Shown: positions 16,949 through 26,014, counted from the first letter of the stretch. The stretch is 57,413 bases of DNA from an uncultured Eubacteriales bacterium (GCA_900548855.1 URMF01000018.1:1-57413), one strand, 5' to 3'. Notes: generated from the letters alone by a model not told the origin. Made by a program: numbers and translations.

Positions 16949-17893
16949 TTAAATTTCGTAAATGTAGCTGGTGGCAGATAATTCCCTGCGGGTATCATTT
17001 TTGATGGATAAATCCGGTGGTGTCACAGATACCCTGGTTTTTTCTGGTATCGAGCTGGTAATGAAAGCGCCGCCGCCGATAACGGAATCTTTTCCGATTA
17101 CGGTCTCTCCCCCTAAGATAGTGGCATTGGCATAAATGGTAACCCGGTCTTCAATGGTTGGATGGCGTTTCACTCCTGCAAGGTGCTGTCCGCCCCGGGT
17201 GCTTAATGCGCCTAAGGTTACCCCTTGGTATAGCTTGACATAATCGCCGATAACCGTGGTTTCCCCGATTACAATTCCTGTGCCATGATCCATAAAAAAA
17301 TATTTACCGATAATGGCACCGGAATTGATGTCAATTCCCGTTTTATTGTGGGCATGTTCCGTCATAATTCGTGGAATAAACGGAACCTTCATGTTATAAA
17401 GCTCGTGGGCGATGCGGTATACAAAAATTGCATAAAAACCGGGATAGGAAAAGATAATCTGCTCCCGGCTGTCTGCAGCAGGGTCGCCGTCATAGCCTGC
17501 CTGTACATCTAAAAGCAGAAGCTCTTGCAGCTGTGGAACTGCTTTCAGGAAAGAGCAGCAGATTTCTTCTGCTTCTGTCTGGATTTCGGGAGAAGAACAG
17601 GATATGGTATCCTCCCTGTCATAGGCAAGAGCTAAGGCAATCTGTTTTTTTAATTTGTGATGGAGATTGGATAGCATTTGTCCCGTATAATATGCTGCAT
17701 TGTTATTGTCTACATGCTCTGTGCTGAAATAGCCGGGAAACATAAGCTTTTTTAAATCATCCAGAATATCAATGATAACACTCCGCACGGGAAGTGGTTT
17801 TTCCGATTTGCCAAGAAGCAAATCAGACTTTGTAAAATTGTGGGTAATGGCATTTACAATACCTGGTAAAGTTTTGTTAAATGGTTCGTTCAT
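16949..17893 (-). CDS. cysE: Serine O-acetyltransferase
   Basis: A 314-residue enzyme acetylating L-serine for cysteine synthesis. An N-terminal helical domain precedes a left-handed beta-helix of hexapeptide repeats containing DINSGAIIGKYFFMDHGTG, VIGETTVIGDYVKLYQGVTL, RHPTIEDRV and ATILGGETVIGKDSVIGGGAF. These are the catalytic His and acetyl-CoA elements of the long EpsC-type serine acetyltransferases. Start 17893 is chosen since GGAGG lies 5 bases upstream; the longer frame from 17938 lacks such a site. No cysteine synthase gene is adjacent. Confidence 0.9.
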   Translation of the reverse strand: MNEPFNKTLPGIVNAITHNFTKSDLLLGKSEKPLPVRSVIIDILDDLKKLMFPGYFSTEHVDNNNAAYYTGQMLSNLHHKLKKQIALALAYDREDTISCSSPEIQTEAEEICCSFLKAVPQLQELLLLDVQAGYDGDPAADSREQIIFSYPGFYAIFVYRIAHELYNMKVPFIPRIMTEHAHNKTGIDINSGAIIGKYFFMDHGTGIVIGETTVIGDYVKLYQGVTLGALSTRGGQHLAGVKRHPTIEDRVTIYANATILGGETVIGKDSVIGGGAFITSSIPEKTRVSVTPPDLSIKNDTRRELSATSYIYEI

Positions 17894-17991
17894 TGTATCC
17901 TCCAAAAGGGAAAAACCTTTATTATTAGCATATGCCACTAGTATAACATAGGTTAGAAAAAGAAAAAATAGATAATTTGAAAGAAAAATAC

Positions 17992-18019
17992 TTGCAAAAT
18001 ATGAAACAGGTGATACAAT
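17992..18019 (+). promoter_or_regulatory. Predicted promoter of cheX
   Basis: TTGCAA at 17992 and TACAAT at 18014 are separated by 16 bases, about 120 bases before the chosen cheX start. Confidence 0.55.
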
Positions 18020-18138
18020 AAAAAAAATTCACAAATGTAAAAATGTAAAAAACTTCTTATTTTTATTTGCGAAGTAATAGTGATTCATGTATAATAGGTT
18101 TATTATATAGTTGGAATGAACTGGAAAAGAGGATGGAA

Positions 18139-18615
18139 ATGAGAAAAGCACTGGATGTTAATAATATTAATCCATTTTTAAAGTCTGCGATTAGTGTTTT
18201 TGAAAATGTTACACAGATGAAGCTTGCGGTGGGAAGACCGGCTTTAACTGATTTTTCATTTGAGAAGCCAACTTATACGATTACCGTTGGGGTTGTTGGC
18301 CAGATGAAGGGGCAGGCTGTATTGGCAATGGAGTTAGAGAATGCAAAAGAGATTGCCAGTAAAATGATGTATGGTATGCCTGTGGCGGAGCTGGATGAGA
18401 TGGCATGCTCTGCACTGAATGAGCTCAGCAATATGATTATGGGCAATACCGCAACAATATTTTCTACACAGGGCAAGCTGATTGATATTACCCCACCGAT
18501 ATCTATGCTGTGTACGGATTTGCAGATCAGGACAGATATTGAGCCGATTTGTGTTCCCATGATGCTGGATGGGAAGGAATATCTACAGCTGTACATTTGT
18601 GTATACGAAGAGTAA
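18139..18615 (+). CDS. cheX: CheX-like chemotaxis phosphatase
   Basis: A 158-residue CheX/CheC-family protein, expected to dephosphorylate CheY-P. The family core is visible: a beta strand series ITVGVVGQMKGQAVLAM, then the catalytic-helix-like motif LDEMACSALNELSNMIMGN with the E...N pair typical of these phosphatases, and the late ITPPISMLC strand. Start 18139 is chosen because GAGG lies 6 bases before it and directly abuts the ATG at 18133. No other chemotaxis genes are nearby. CheX-like proteins without a che operon may serve other response regulators. Confidence 0.82.
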   Translation: MRKALDVNNINPFLKSAISVFENVTQMKLAVGRPALTDFSFEKPTYTITVGVVGQMKGQAVLAMELENAKEIASKMMYGMPVAELDEMACSALNELSNMIMGNTATIFSTQGKLIDITPPISMLCTDLQIRTDIEPICVPMMLDGKEYLQLYICVYEE

Positions 18616-18646
18616 TAAAAACGAGTTAGAGAAAGGCAGAGAGAAT

Positions 18647-20098
18647 ATGAGTAAAATTATTGGAAAAGGCATTACCTTTGACGATGTGCTGCTGGTTCCG
18701 GCATATTCAGAGGTGATTCCAAATGACGTTGATTTAAGAACACAGCTTACAAAAAAGATTCAGTTACAGATTCCACTTATGAGCTCCGGTATGGATACTG
18801 TCACAGAGCACAGAATGGCGATTGCCATGGCGAGACAGGGTGGAATTGGTGTCATTCATAAAAATATGTCCATTGAGGCACAGGCTGAAGAAGTTGATAA
18901 GGTAAAGCGTTCTGAAAATGGCGTCATTACCGACCCGTTTTCTCTTTCACCGGAGCATACGCTGGATGATGCAGATAAGCTGATGGCAAAGTTCCGAATT
19001 TCAGGTGTTCCAATCTGTGAGGGAACAAAGTTAGTAGGTATTATCACAAACCGAGATTTAAAATTTGAAACAGATTATTCAAAGAAGATTAAGGAATCTA
19101 TGACCTCTGATGGTTTAATTACTGCAAGAGAGGGAATTACATTAGAGGAAGCCAAGAAAATACTTGCAGCAGCCCGTAAGGAAAAGCTTCCGATTGTGGA
19201 TGAGAACTACAATCTAAAAGGTCTGATTACTATTAAGGATATTGAAAAAACAATCAAATATCCGAATTCTGCAAAGGATTCTCAGGGAAGACTGCTTTGT
19301 GCAGCGGCAGTAGGAGTAACACCGGACATTACAGACCGTGTGGACGAGCTGGTAAAATCTAAAGTAGATGCCGTAGTAATTGATACTGCACACGGACATT
19401 CCGCCAATGTATTGAAGACCTTTAAGCTGATTCGTGATAAATATCCGGATTTACAGGTAATTGCTGGTAATGTGGCTACTAGAAGCGGTGCGGAAGCCAT
19501 GATTAAAATGGGTGTGGATGCAGTGAAGATTGGTATCGGTCCTGGTTCAATCTGTACAACTCGTGTAGTAGCAGGTATTGGCGTACCGCAGATTACCGCT
19601 ATTATGGATGCGTATGATGTAGCCAGGGAATATGGAATTCCGGTTATAGCAGATGGTGGAATCAAGTATTCCGGTGATATTACCAAGGCGCTTGCGGCAG
19701 GTGCCAATGTATGTATGATGGGAAGTCTCTTTGCAGGTACGGATGAGTCACCAGGAGAGTTTGAATTATATCAGGGACGTAAATATAAGGTATATCGTGG
19801 AATGGGTTCAATTGCAGCGATGGAGAATGGAAGCAAAGACCGTTACTTCCAGTCTAATGCAAAGAAGCTGGTTCCGGAAGGTGTAGAGGGACGTGTAGCT
19901 TATAAGGGAACTGTGGAAGATACGGTGTTCCAGCTGCTTGGAGGACTTCGTTCCGGAATGGGTTACTGTGGAGCAAGAACGATTGAGGACTTGCATGCAA
20001 ATGCGCAGTTTGTTGAGATTTCAGCGGCTTCCCTGAAGGAGAGCCATCCGCATGATATCCAGATTACGAAGGAAGCACCGAACTATTCGGTAGAGTAA
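18647..20098 (+). CDS. guaB: IMP dehydrogenase
   Basis: A 483-residue IMP dehydrogenase, the NAD-dependent first step from IMP to GMP. Features: GITFDDVLLVPAYSE at the start, a pair of CBS domains inserted about residues 95-205 (ESMTSDGLITAREGI), the catalytic loop GIGPGSICTTRVVAG with Cys303, GGIKYSGDITKALAAG and the flap region YRGMGSIAAM. Start 18647 (MSKIIGKG) follows GAAAGG; the earlier ATG at 18569 overlaps cheX. It lies 31 bases after cheX and ends before a strong terminator, so they may share a transcript. Confidence 0.96.
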   Translation: MSKIIGKGITFDDVLLVPAYSEVIPNDVDLRTQLTKKIQLQIPLMSSGMDTVTEHRMAIAMARQGGIGVIHKNMSIEAQAEEVDKVKRSENGVITDPFSLSPEHTLDDADKLMAKFRISGVPICEGTKLVGIITNRDLKFETDYSKKIKESMTSDGLITAREGITLEEAKKILAAARKEKLPIVDENYNLKGLITIKDIEKTIKYPNSAKDSQGRLLCAAAVGVTPDITDRVDELVKSKVDAVVIDTAHGHSANVLKTFKLIRDKYPDLQVIAGNVATRSGAEAMIKMGVDAVKIGIGPGSICTTRVVAGIGVPQITAIMDAYDVAREYGIPVIADGGIKYSGDITKALAAGANVCMMGSLFAGTDESPGEFELYQGRKYKVYRGMGSIAAMENGSKDRYFQSNAKKLVPEGVEGRVAYKGTVEDTVFQLLGGLRSGMGYCGARTIEDLHANAQFVEISAASLKESHPHDIQITKEAPNYSVE

Positions 20099-20118
20099 GC
20101 GCACTATAAAAATCAAAG

Positions 20119-20170
20119 TGGCGGTTGTATCTGTGATGATTTGTCATAGATGCAGCCGCCATGTATTTTT
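20119..20170 (+). terminator. Terminator after guaB
   Basis: TGGCGG...ATCT pairs with AGATGCAGCCGCCA across a short loop, followed by TGTATTTTT. Confidence 0.8.
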
Positions 20171-20217
20171 GACTTTTTGCTGGGAACGGGGCGCTGTGTA
20201 AAAAGGGGAAAGGCAAA

Positions 20218-21186
20218 ATGAGAAAAAGAAGGATGAATGGGATAAAGGAAATACTGACAGCTGTTTTTATCTGTTTTGTTCTGGTTAATGAACCAGCCGG
20301 TGGCAGAGTATATGCCGTGGAGGGAACTCCGCAGGAGACAGTCGCTGTATCCAACAAACAGGAATTTTATAAGGCACTTGGCAGTCAGATTAGGGAGCAC
20401 AAGAGTCTTGTGTATTATGATACATATGAAAATGCGGTGGGAACAGATATTCAAAAAACATTTGATGATTATTATTTTCACCATGATACAGAAAATTTAT
20501 TAAATAGTGGAAGCTATTTGTCATGGTATGTAGAAGATGGTTATATGGAATCATGGCATGGGAAGTTTTCAGATGACCATAACTGGCAGATTCGGGTTAA
20601 ATTGGTATATAAATACGATAAAGAGGTATTAGATGAATATTGGAAGCAAATGAAAGAAGTGGCAGCCACATTAAAGGGAGAATCCGATTATGAGAGTGTG
20701 AAGGCGGTTCATGATTATCTGATTAATAATTATGAGTATGATGAAAAGTATGAAAATCATCTTGATTATGAAGGATACCGGGACGGAACCATGGTCTGCC
20801 AGGGATACTGTATGGCGGCATTTTTGCTGCTTTCTGAAATGGATATTCCGGTCAGAATTGTTACCGGTGCTTCGCAGGATTATCAGGCCGATGCAAACCA
20901 TGCGTGGAATGTTGTGAGGGTAGATGGAAAATGGTATAACATGGATGTAACGTGGGACGATAAAGGTGGAAAAAGGCGCCCGGATTATACATTTTTTCTA
21001 AAGAGTGATGCAGATTTTTATAAACACACCAGGGATGGCTGGTATGATTATGACAAAGATATGGCACTTGCCTCCTATGTTATGCCCAATAAGCCGGGAC
21101 TGGTGCCTTTATTTATTTTGATAATGGGAATTGTAATAGGTGCAATATTTATAGTAAGGAGAAATAAGGAAACGGGAGAGTTTTGA
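20218..21186 (+). CDS. Exported transglutaminase-like protein with C-terminal anchor
   Basis: A 322-residue protein. An N-terminal signal sequence (ILTAVFICFVLV) and a C-terminal membrane helix (LFILIMGIVIGAIFIV) followed by RRNKE place it on the outer face of the membrane. The transglutaminase-like core holds VKAVHDYLINNYEYD, the Cys in MVCQGYCMAA, His in ANHAWNVV and Asp in NMDVTWDD. Proteins of this type may act as cysteine proteases or crosslinking enzymes; substrate unknown. The catalytic layout is like that in the large surface protein at 1235-4576, but overall sequence differs. Confidence 0.8.
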   Translation: MRKRRMNGIKEILTAVFICFVLVNEPAGGRVYAVEGTPQETVAVSNKQEFYKALGSQIREHKSLVYYDTYENAVGTDIQKTFDDYYFHHDTENLLNSGSYLSWYVEDGYMESWHGKFSDDHNWQIRVKLVYKYDKEVLDEYWKQMKEVAATLKGESDYESVKAVHDYLINNYEYDEKYENHLDYEGYRDGTMVCQGYCMAAFLLLSEMDIPVRIVTGASQDYQADANHAWNVVRVDGKWYNMDVTWDDKGGKRRPDYTFFLKSDADFYKHTRDGWYDYDKDMALASYVMPNKPGLVPLFILIMGIVIGAIFIVRRNKETGEF

Positions 21187-21204
21187 AAATCTATTTCCGC
21201 AGCG

Positions 21205-21296
21205 GAGCGTAGACCAAATACCCCGTACCTTGGGGCGGACTTGCTAAAAAGAAGCTAGGTCATGCCCCGTAGCTTGCTGCGGGGTATTTGACTTGA
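21205..21296 (+). repeat. Structured hairpin element after the transglutaminase gene
   Basis: AAATACCCCG pairs perfectly with CGGGGTATTT about 65 bases later, with an inner GGGGC/GCCCC stem and GCTA/TAGC bases within. It resembles a repeat rather than a simple terminator; the end GGGGTATTTGACTTGA recurs in altered form at 47834-47848. Nothing else is seen in the 21187-21453 gap apart from a possible 22-codon ORF. Confidence 0.5.
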
Positions 21297-21453
21297 CAGG
21301 AAGCTGCCTTGGTAAAATTGAATAGCTACGAAGTTGTTATGAATAACCGTAAGGATGTATAAAATGGATAAAACCGGAAATTATTATAAGGAAACATGAA
21401 TGAAGACCGGATGGACGGTCGGTATAATAACCATGAATACGAGGAGGCTGGTT

Positions 21454-22050
21454 ATGGAAGTTGAGTTTAAGAACAGCAAAACGAAAGAAAACCTTATGAG
21501 AGCGTTTGCCGGTGAATCCCAGGCGAGAAACCGATATACCTATGCGGCAGAGCAGGCACATGAACAGCAGCTTTATGTGTTAGAGGAGATATTTAAATTT
21601 ACAGCGGAACAAGAGAGGGCACATGGAAAGGTATTTTATGAATTTTTAACAGAACTGTCGGGGGAAAATATTGAGATTGACGGTTCGTATCCGGTGGATA
21701 TCAGTGAATCCTTGGAAGAGCTTCTCGGTATGGCAGAGCATAACGAAAATGAGGAGCATGACAATGTCTATAAGGCATTTGAGGAGATAGCAAGACAGGA
21801 GGGCTTTCAGAAGATTGCTGGAGCCTTTCATATGATTGGAAGGGTTGAAAAGGTACATGCTGACCGTTTTGCACAGTTCAGAAAATGGATGCAGGATAAC
21901 CGGTTGTTTGTATCGGATGTTTCCACCACATGGATGTGCTTAAACTGTGGGCATGTGATTGACTCCAAAGAGGCACCGGAGGTATGTCCGGTTTGTGGGG
22001 AAGCCCAGGGATATTTTGTGCGCATTACACTGGCTCCTTATTCATCCTAA
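21454..22050 (+). CDS. rbr: Rubrerythrin
   Basis: A 198-residue non-haem iron peroxidase protecting anaerobes against H2O2. The ferritin-like diiron domain has ExxR motifs GESQARNRYTYAAEQA, TAEQERAHGKVF, EEIARQEGF and VEKVHADRF; the C-terminal rubredoxin-like domain has CLNCGH and CPVCGEAQGYF. GAGGAGG is 6 bases before ATG 21454. It stands alone with its own hairpin terminator. The rubredoxin at 36888 is a potential electron donor. Confidence 0.96.
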   Translation: MEVEFKNSKTKENLMRAFAGESQARNRYTYAAEQAHEQQLYVLEEIFKFTAEQERAHGKVFYEFLTELSGENIEIDGSYPVDISESLEELLGMAEHNENEEHDNVYKAFEEIARQEGFQKIAGAFHMIGRVEKVHADRFAQFRKWMQDNRLFVSDVSTTWMCLNCGHVIDSKEAPEVCPVCGEAQGYFVRITLAPYSS

Positions 22051-22076
22051 AGCTGCCTATAATCAGCTTTACAATC

Positions 22077-22119
22077 AGGAAAATGGTTCCAAAGAGAGAC
22101 GGCTTGGAACCATTTTCCT
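22077..22119 (+). terminator. Hairpin after rubrerythrin
   Basis: AGGAAAATGGTTCCAA pairs with TTGGAACCATTTTCCT across a short loop. A long perfect stem, with the T-run inside the stem. Confidence 0.7.
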
Positions 22120-22195
22120 CGGTTGAAGCGTTCGTCATAAAGAAAACTGGAAATTTGTCAATAAAGTGTTGACACAAACTTTTTAGAAATAGGAA

Positions 22196-22224
22196 TTGAA
22201 CAACCGCTAAAATTAGAATATAAT
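22196..22224 (+). promoter_or_regulatory. Predicted promoter of pyrF-pyrK-pyrD
   Basis: TTGAAC (22196) and TATAAT (22219) with a 17-base spacer. No PyrR-type anti-antiterminator or clear attenuator is seen in the short leader. Confidence 0.75.
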
Positions 22225-22303
22225 ACACATAAACATGTCCTTTTGCCCAGCATATAGTAATGTCCGACTGTGCTGTGCAGAGGGATAATTTTAGGAGGAA
22301 GAT

Positions 22304-23230
22304 ATGATTAATACATTAGTGGAAAAGATTTCGTCTTTGAATGCGCCGGTTGTAGTTGGATTAGACCCGATGCTTGGTTATGTACCAGAGCATATCCAGA
22401 AGAAAGCGTTTGAGGAGTATGGTGAGACCTTAGAGGGGGCTGCTGAGGCAATCTGGCAGTTTAATAAGGCAATTGTAGATGCTACATATGATTTGATTCC
22501 GGCAGTAAAGCCCCAGATTGCAATGTATGAACAGTTTGGAATACCGGGACTTGCCGCCTTTGCGAAAACATGTGAATATTGTAAAGCAAAGGGTCTGGTT
22601 GTGATTGGAGATATAAAACGTGGGGATATCGGTTCCACATCCGGGGCTTATGCAGTGGGACATCTGGGAAAGGTACAGGTGGGAAGTAAGAGTTATTCCG
22701 GCTTTTCGGAGGATTTTGTCACAGTGAATCCTTATCTTGGAACGGATGGTGTGAAGCCTTTTGTAGATGTTTGTAAGCAGGAGAATAAGGGGATTTTTGT
22801 ATTGGTTAAGACCTCAAATCCTTCCTCCGGAGAGTTTCAGGACCAGTTAGTAGACGGAACACCGCTCTATGAACTGGTGGCAAAGAAGGTTGTAGAGTGG
22901 GGGGAAGAATGTATGGGTGATACCTACAGCAATGTAGGCTGTGTGGTAGGTGCTACCTATCCGGAGATGGGAAAAGTACTCCGTAAGCTGATGCCAAAGA
23001 CCTACATATTAGTGCCGGGGTATGGCGCTCAGGGCGGCAAGGCAGAGGATTTGGTGCATTATTTTAATAAGGACGGATTAGGTGCCATTGTGAATTCTTC
23101 CAGAGGGATTATTGCAGCTTATAAGCAGGAAAAATATGCTTCCTTTGGGGCACAGAATTTTGCAGACGCTTCCAGACAGGCGGTAGTGGATATGATAGAG
23201 GATATTACGGGAGCCATTGCAAAACGGTAA
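22304..23230 (+). CDS. pyrF: Orotidine 5'-phosphate decarboxylase, type 2
   Basis: A 308-residue enzyme making UMP from OMP. It is the longer type 2 form, shown by VVGLDPMLGYVPEH near the start and the catalytic IGDIKRGDIGSTSGAYA Lys/Asp array, plus PGYGAQGGKAED and NSSRGIIAAY at the phosphate site. TAGGAGG precedes the ATG. First of a pyrF-pyrK-pyrD run. Confidence 0.95.
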   Translation: MINTLVEKISSLNAPVVVGLDPMLGYVPEHIQKKAFEEYGETLEGAAEAIWQFNKAIVDATYDLIPAVKPQIAMYEQFGIPGLAAFAKTCEYCKAKGLVVIGDIKRGDIGSTSGAYAVGHLGKVQVGSKSYSGFSEDFVTVNPYLGTDGVKPFVDVCKQENKGIFVLVKTSNPSSGEFQDQLVDGTPLYELVAKKVVEWGEECMGDTYSNVGCVVGATYPEMGKVLRKLMPKTYILVPGYGAQGGKAEDLVHYFNKDGLGAIVNSSRGIIAAYKQEKYASFGAQNFADASRQAVVDMIEDITGAIAKR

Positions 23231-23295
23231 CATGAGAAAAGACTTTTATCTAATAGGTTGAATGGTAGATAAATGAATATAGTTAGGAGAATAAC

Positions 23296-24060
23296 ATGAG
23301 TGCGATAAAGATGACAGCGAAGGTCAGAAGCCAGGCACAGCTTGCCGGTGACATATACAGCCTTGTTTTATATGCACCAGAGATTGCAGAACAGGCAAAA
23401 GCGGGACAATTTGTATCGTTATATAGTAAAGATGGAGCAAATTTGTTACCGAGACCAATCAGTTTGTGTGAGATTGACCATGAGAGTGAAACGATCCGGC
23501 TGGTGTACCGGGTGGTTGGAAAAGGAACAAAGGAATTTTCATCCCTTGCGGAGGGAGATACAATTGATATAATGGGACCGCTGGGCAATGGATTTACCCT
23601 GAAGGACAAGCGGGCTATCCTAATTGGAGGAGGAATTGGGATTCCTCCGATGCTGGAGCTTGCAAAGGAATTGAATTGCGAAAAGAATATTGTTCTGGGC
23701 TTCCGGGATGAGACTTTTCTGCTGGAGGATTTGGAACCCAGGGGAGAAGTGTATATTGCCAGTGAGGACGGCAAAAATGGTGTAAAAGGGAATGTGCTGG
23801 ATGCCATTCGGGAATATGAAATTAAGGGAAATATCATTTATGCCTGTGGACCAACGCCGATGCTCCGTGCCGTTAAGGAGTATGCGTTTGCCAATCATAT
23901 GGAGGCACAGCTCTCTTTGGAGGAGAAAATGGCATGTGGAATCGGTGCCTGCCTGGCATGCGTATGCCAGTCTGCTGAGGTGGATGACCACAGTCATGTT
24001 CATAACAAACGGGTCTGTAAGGACGGTCCGGTATTCGATGCACGGGAGGTGGAATTTTAA
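23296..24060 (+). CDS. pyrK: Dihydroorotate dehydrogenase B electron-transfer subunit
   Basis: A 254-residue iron-sulfur flavoprotein that passes electrons from the PyrD subunit to NAD+. An FAD-binding barrel with RPISLCE, an NAD-binding region with IGGGIGIPPMLELAK and IYACGPTPMLRAVK, and a [2Fe-2S] cluster site CGIGACLACVC with a further Cys in RVCKDGPVF. AGGAG before ATG. Its stop codon shares one base with the pyrD start, indicating translational coupling. Confidence 0.96.
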   Translation: MSAIKMTAKVRSQAQLAGDIYSLVLYAPEIAEQAKAGQFVSLYSKDGANLLPRPISLCEIDHESETIRLVYRVVGKGTKEFSSLAEGDTIDIMGPLGNGFTLKDKRAILIGGGIGIPPMLELAKELNCEKNIVLGFRDETFLLEDLEPRGEVYIASEDGKNGVKGNVLDAIREYEIKGNIIYACGPTPMLRAVKEYAFANHMEAQLSLEEKMACGIGACLACVCQSAEVDDHSHVHNKRVCKDGPVFDAREVEF

Positions 24061-24962
24061 TGAACCTTTCAGTAAAGATTGCAGGTGTGGAATTTAAAAA
24101 TCCGGTAACCGTAGCCTCTGGAACCTTTGGTTCCGGTGCAGAATATGGGGATTTTGTTGACTTAAGTAAATTGGGTGCTGTTACCACAAAGGGAGTTGCC
24201 AATGTACCGTGGCAGGGAAATCCCACTCCGAGGATTGCCGAGACCTACGGTGGAATGATGAATGCAGTGGGACTTCAGAACCCGGGAATCGATGTATTTT
24301 GCAGCCGGGATATTCCATTTTTGCAGCAGTACGACACCAATATCATTGTAAATGTATGTGGCAAGTCGGAGGCGGATTATGTAGAGGTGGTGGAGCGTCT
24401 GGCAGAGGAAGCGGTAGATATGCTGGAGATTAATGTATCCTGCCCGAATGTGAAAGAGGGGGGAATTGCCTTTGGGCAGAATCCAAAGGCGCTGGAGCAG
24501 ATTACGAAAGCAGTAAAGGCAAAGGCAAAGCAGCCGGTAATCATGAAGCTGAGTCCGAATGTAACAGACATTACGGAAATGGCGAAAGCAGCAGAGGCGG
24601 GAGGTGCAGATGCGCTTTCTTTAATTAACACATTAACCGGTATGAAGATTGATATTAACAGAAGGGATTTTGCCATTGCCAATAAGACAGGAGGTTTATC
24701 CGGTCCGGCTATTAAGCCTGTGGCAGTCCGTATGGTATACCAGGTAACACATGCTGTGGGGCTGCCGGTTATCGGAATGGGCGGCATCATGAACTATGAG
24801 GATGCTATTGAATTTATGATGGCGGGAGCCACTGTGGTGTCTGTTGGTACGGCGAATTTCCATAATCCATATACAACCATAGAGATTATAGACGGTATCA
24901 AGCAGTTTATGAAAGAAAAGGGAATTGAGGACATCAACGAGATTATCGGGTGTGTTAAATAA
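24060..24962 (+). CDS. pyrD: Dihydroorotate dehydrogenase, class 1B catalytic subunit
   Basis: A 300-residue FMN enzyme oxidising dihydroorotate to orotate. Class 1B is shown by the catalytic Cys128 in INVSCPNVKEGG and by the adjacent pyrK. Other elements: VASGTFGSGAEYGDFVDL, VNVCGKSEADYVEV, INTLTGMKIDI and the FMN-phosphate region IGMGGIMNYEDAIEFMMAGA. One-base overlap with pyrK. Confidence 0.97.
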   Translation: MNLSVKIAGVEFKNPVTVASGTFGSGAEYGDFVDLSKLGAVTTKGVANVPWQGNPTPRIAETYGGMMNAVGLQNPGIDVFCSRDIPFLQQYDTNIIVNVCGKSEADYVEVVERLAEEAVDMLEINVSCPNVKEGGIAFGQNPKALEQITKAVKAKAKQPVIMKLSPNVTDITEMAKAAEAGGADALSLINTLTGMKIDINRRDFAIANKTGGLSGPAIKPVAVRMVYQVTHAVGLPVIGMGGIMNYEDAIEFMMAGATVVSVGTANFHNPYTTIEIIDGIKQFMKEKGIEDINEIIGCVK

Positions 24963-24988
24963 AATGAATGATTTTTTAAAATATAAGC

Positions 24989-25017
24989 TTTACATCGATT
25001 TCAGGCTATGGTAGAAT
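24989..25017 (+). promoter_or_regulatory. Predicted promoter of the amino-acid ABC transporter
   Basis: TTTACA (24989) and TAGAAT (25012) with a 17-base spacer. The transcript would begin near 25024. Confidence 0.6.
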
Positions 25018-25025
25018 GCCAATGT

Positions 25026-25094
25026 GCTGGTTTGACGAAGCATAAGCGTGATACCGTATCTTACATAAGTAAAAGACAGCGTGACGAAACCGGC
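25026..25094 (+). promoter_or_regulatory. Leader hairpin before the ABC transporter
   Basis: GCTGGTTT (25026) pairs with AAACCGGC (25087) around a 53-base interior, ending just before the ribosome binding site of the substrate-binding gene. There is no T-run, so any effect would be on translation or RNA stability. Confidence 0.4.
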
Positions 25095-25114
25095 AAAAGG
25101 AAGGAGAATACAAA

Positions 25115-25966
25115 ATGAAGAAAAAGATATTGGCATTGTTGCTATCCATGGCATTATGCTTTAGCATGGCAGCGTGTGGAAGTGAAGGCGGTACACAGAC
25201 GGGCGATATTTCAACGGAAGAAAATCAGGCAGAGGAAGGCGGAGCTGAGACAGATGGTGAATCGGATTTGGCTTATGTACAGGATAAGGGTACATTGATT
25301 GTAGGGATTACGGATTTTGAACCGATGGATTATAAGGACAGTTCCGGTGACTGGATTGGTTTTGATGCAGATATGGCAAAGGCATTTGCCGAGAGCCTTG
25401 GTGTAAATGTAGAATTTGTAGAAATTGACTGGGATAACAAGGTGTTGGAATTAGACGCAAAGTCTATTGATTGTGTGTGGAACGGAATGACATTGACGGA
25501 AGAAGTGACCAGTGCAATGGAGTGCTCGAAAGCGTATTGCAATAATGCGCAGATTGCCATTGTAAAGAAAGAGGATGCAGACAAGTACCAGACGGTGGAG
25601 AGCTTAAAGGATTTGAATTTTGCAGCAGAGGTTGGTTCTGCGGGAGAAGCGGTTTTATCAGAGCTTAGCTATAACTGTACCCCGGTGAAAACACAGGCAG
25701 ATGCGCTGATGGAGGTAGCGGCTGGAACTTCAGATGCGGCTGTGATTGATTCTCTCATGGCGGCAGCTATGGTTGGCGAGGGAACAAGCTATGAGAATCT
25801 GACTTATACGGCGAGCTTTAACACAGAAGAGTATGGTGTGGGATTCCGCAAGGGTTCAGATTTAGCGGCAAAGCTGAATGCGTTCTTTTCTGAGAGTTAT
25901 GGGGATGGAAGCATGATGAAAACAGCGGAGACTTATGGTGTACAGGCTGCGATTATTGAACAATAA
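25115..25966 (+). CDS. Amino-acid ABC transporter substrate-binding lipoprotein
   Basis: A 283-residue exported lipoprotein: signal peptide with lipobox SMAAC (lipidated Cys21), an acidic linker, then a family 3 solute-binding domain (TLIVGITDFEPMDYKD, IGFDADMAKAFAESLG, WNGMTLTEE, AAEVGSAGEAVL, GVGFRKGSDL). It captures a polar amino acid at the membrane surface for the permease and ATPase encoded next. Specificity cannot be read from the sequence. AAGGAAGGAG precedes the ATG. A 328-base gap with terminator, repeat and palindrome separates it from the permease gene. Confidence 0.92.
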   Translation: MKKKILALLLSMALCFSMAACGSEGGTQTGDISTEENQAEEGGAETDGESDLAYVQDKGTLIVGITDFEPMDYKDSSGDWIGFDADMAKAFAESLGVNVEFVEIDWDNKVLELDAKSIDCVWNGMTLTEEVTSAMECSKAYCNNAQIAIVKKEDADKYQTVESLKDLNFAAEVGSAGEAVLSELSYNCTPVKTQADALMEVAAGTSDAAVIDSLMAAAMVGEGTSYENLTYTASFNTEEYGVGFRKGSDLAAKLNAFFSESYGDGSMMKTAETYGVQAAIIEQ

Positions 25967-25976
25967 GAAGGAAGAC

Positions 25977-26010
25977 AAATACCCTGCCGGACCGGCGGGG
26001 TATTTGATTT
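25977..26010 (+). terminator. Terminator after the substrate-binding gene
   Basis: AAATACCCTGCCG pairs with CGGCGGGGTATTT, followed by GATTT. It may allow more binding protein than permease to be made. Confidence 0.75.
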
Positions 26011-26014
26011 ATAA

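Noticed and set aside
21396..21464. 22-codon ORF overlapping the rubrerythrin start
   Set aside because: It has a weak AAGGAA site and could be a leader peptide, but there is no attenuator or other support.
22225..22303. PyrR-type attenuator or riboswitch before pyrF
   Set aside because: No terminator hairpin or PyrR-binding consensus is seen in the short leader.
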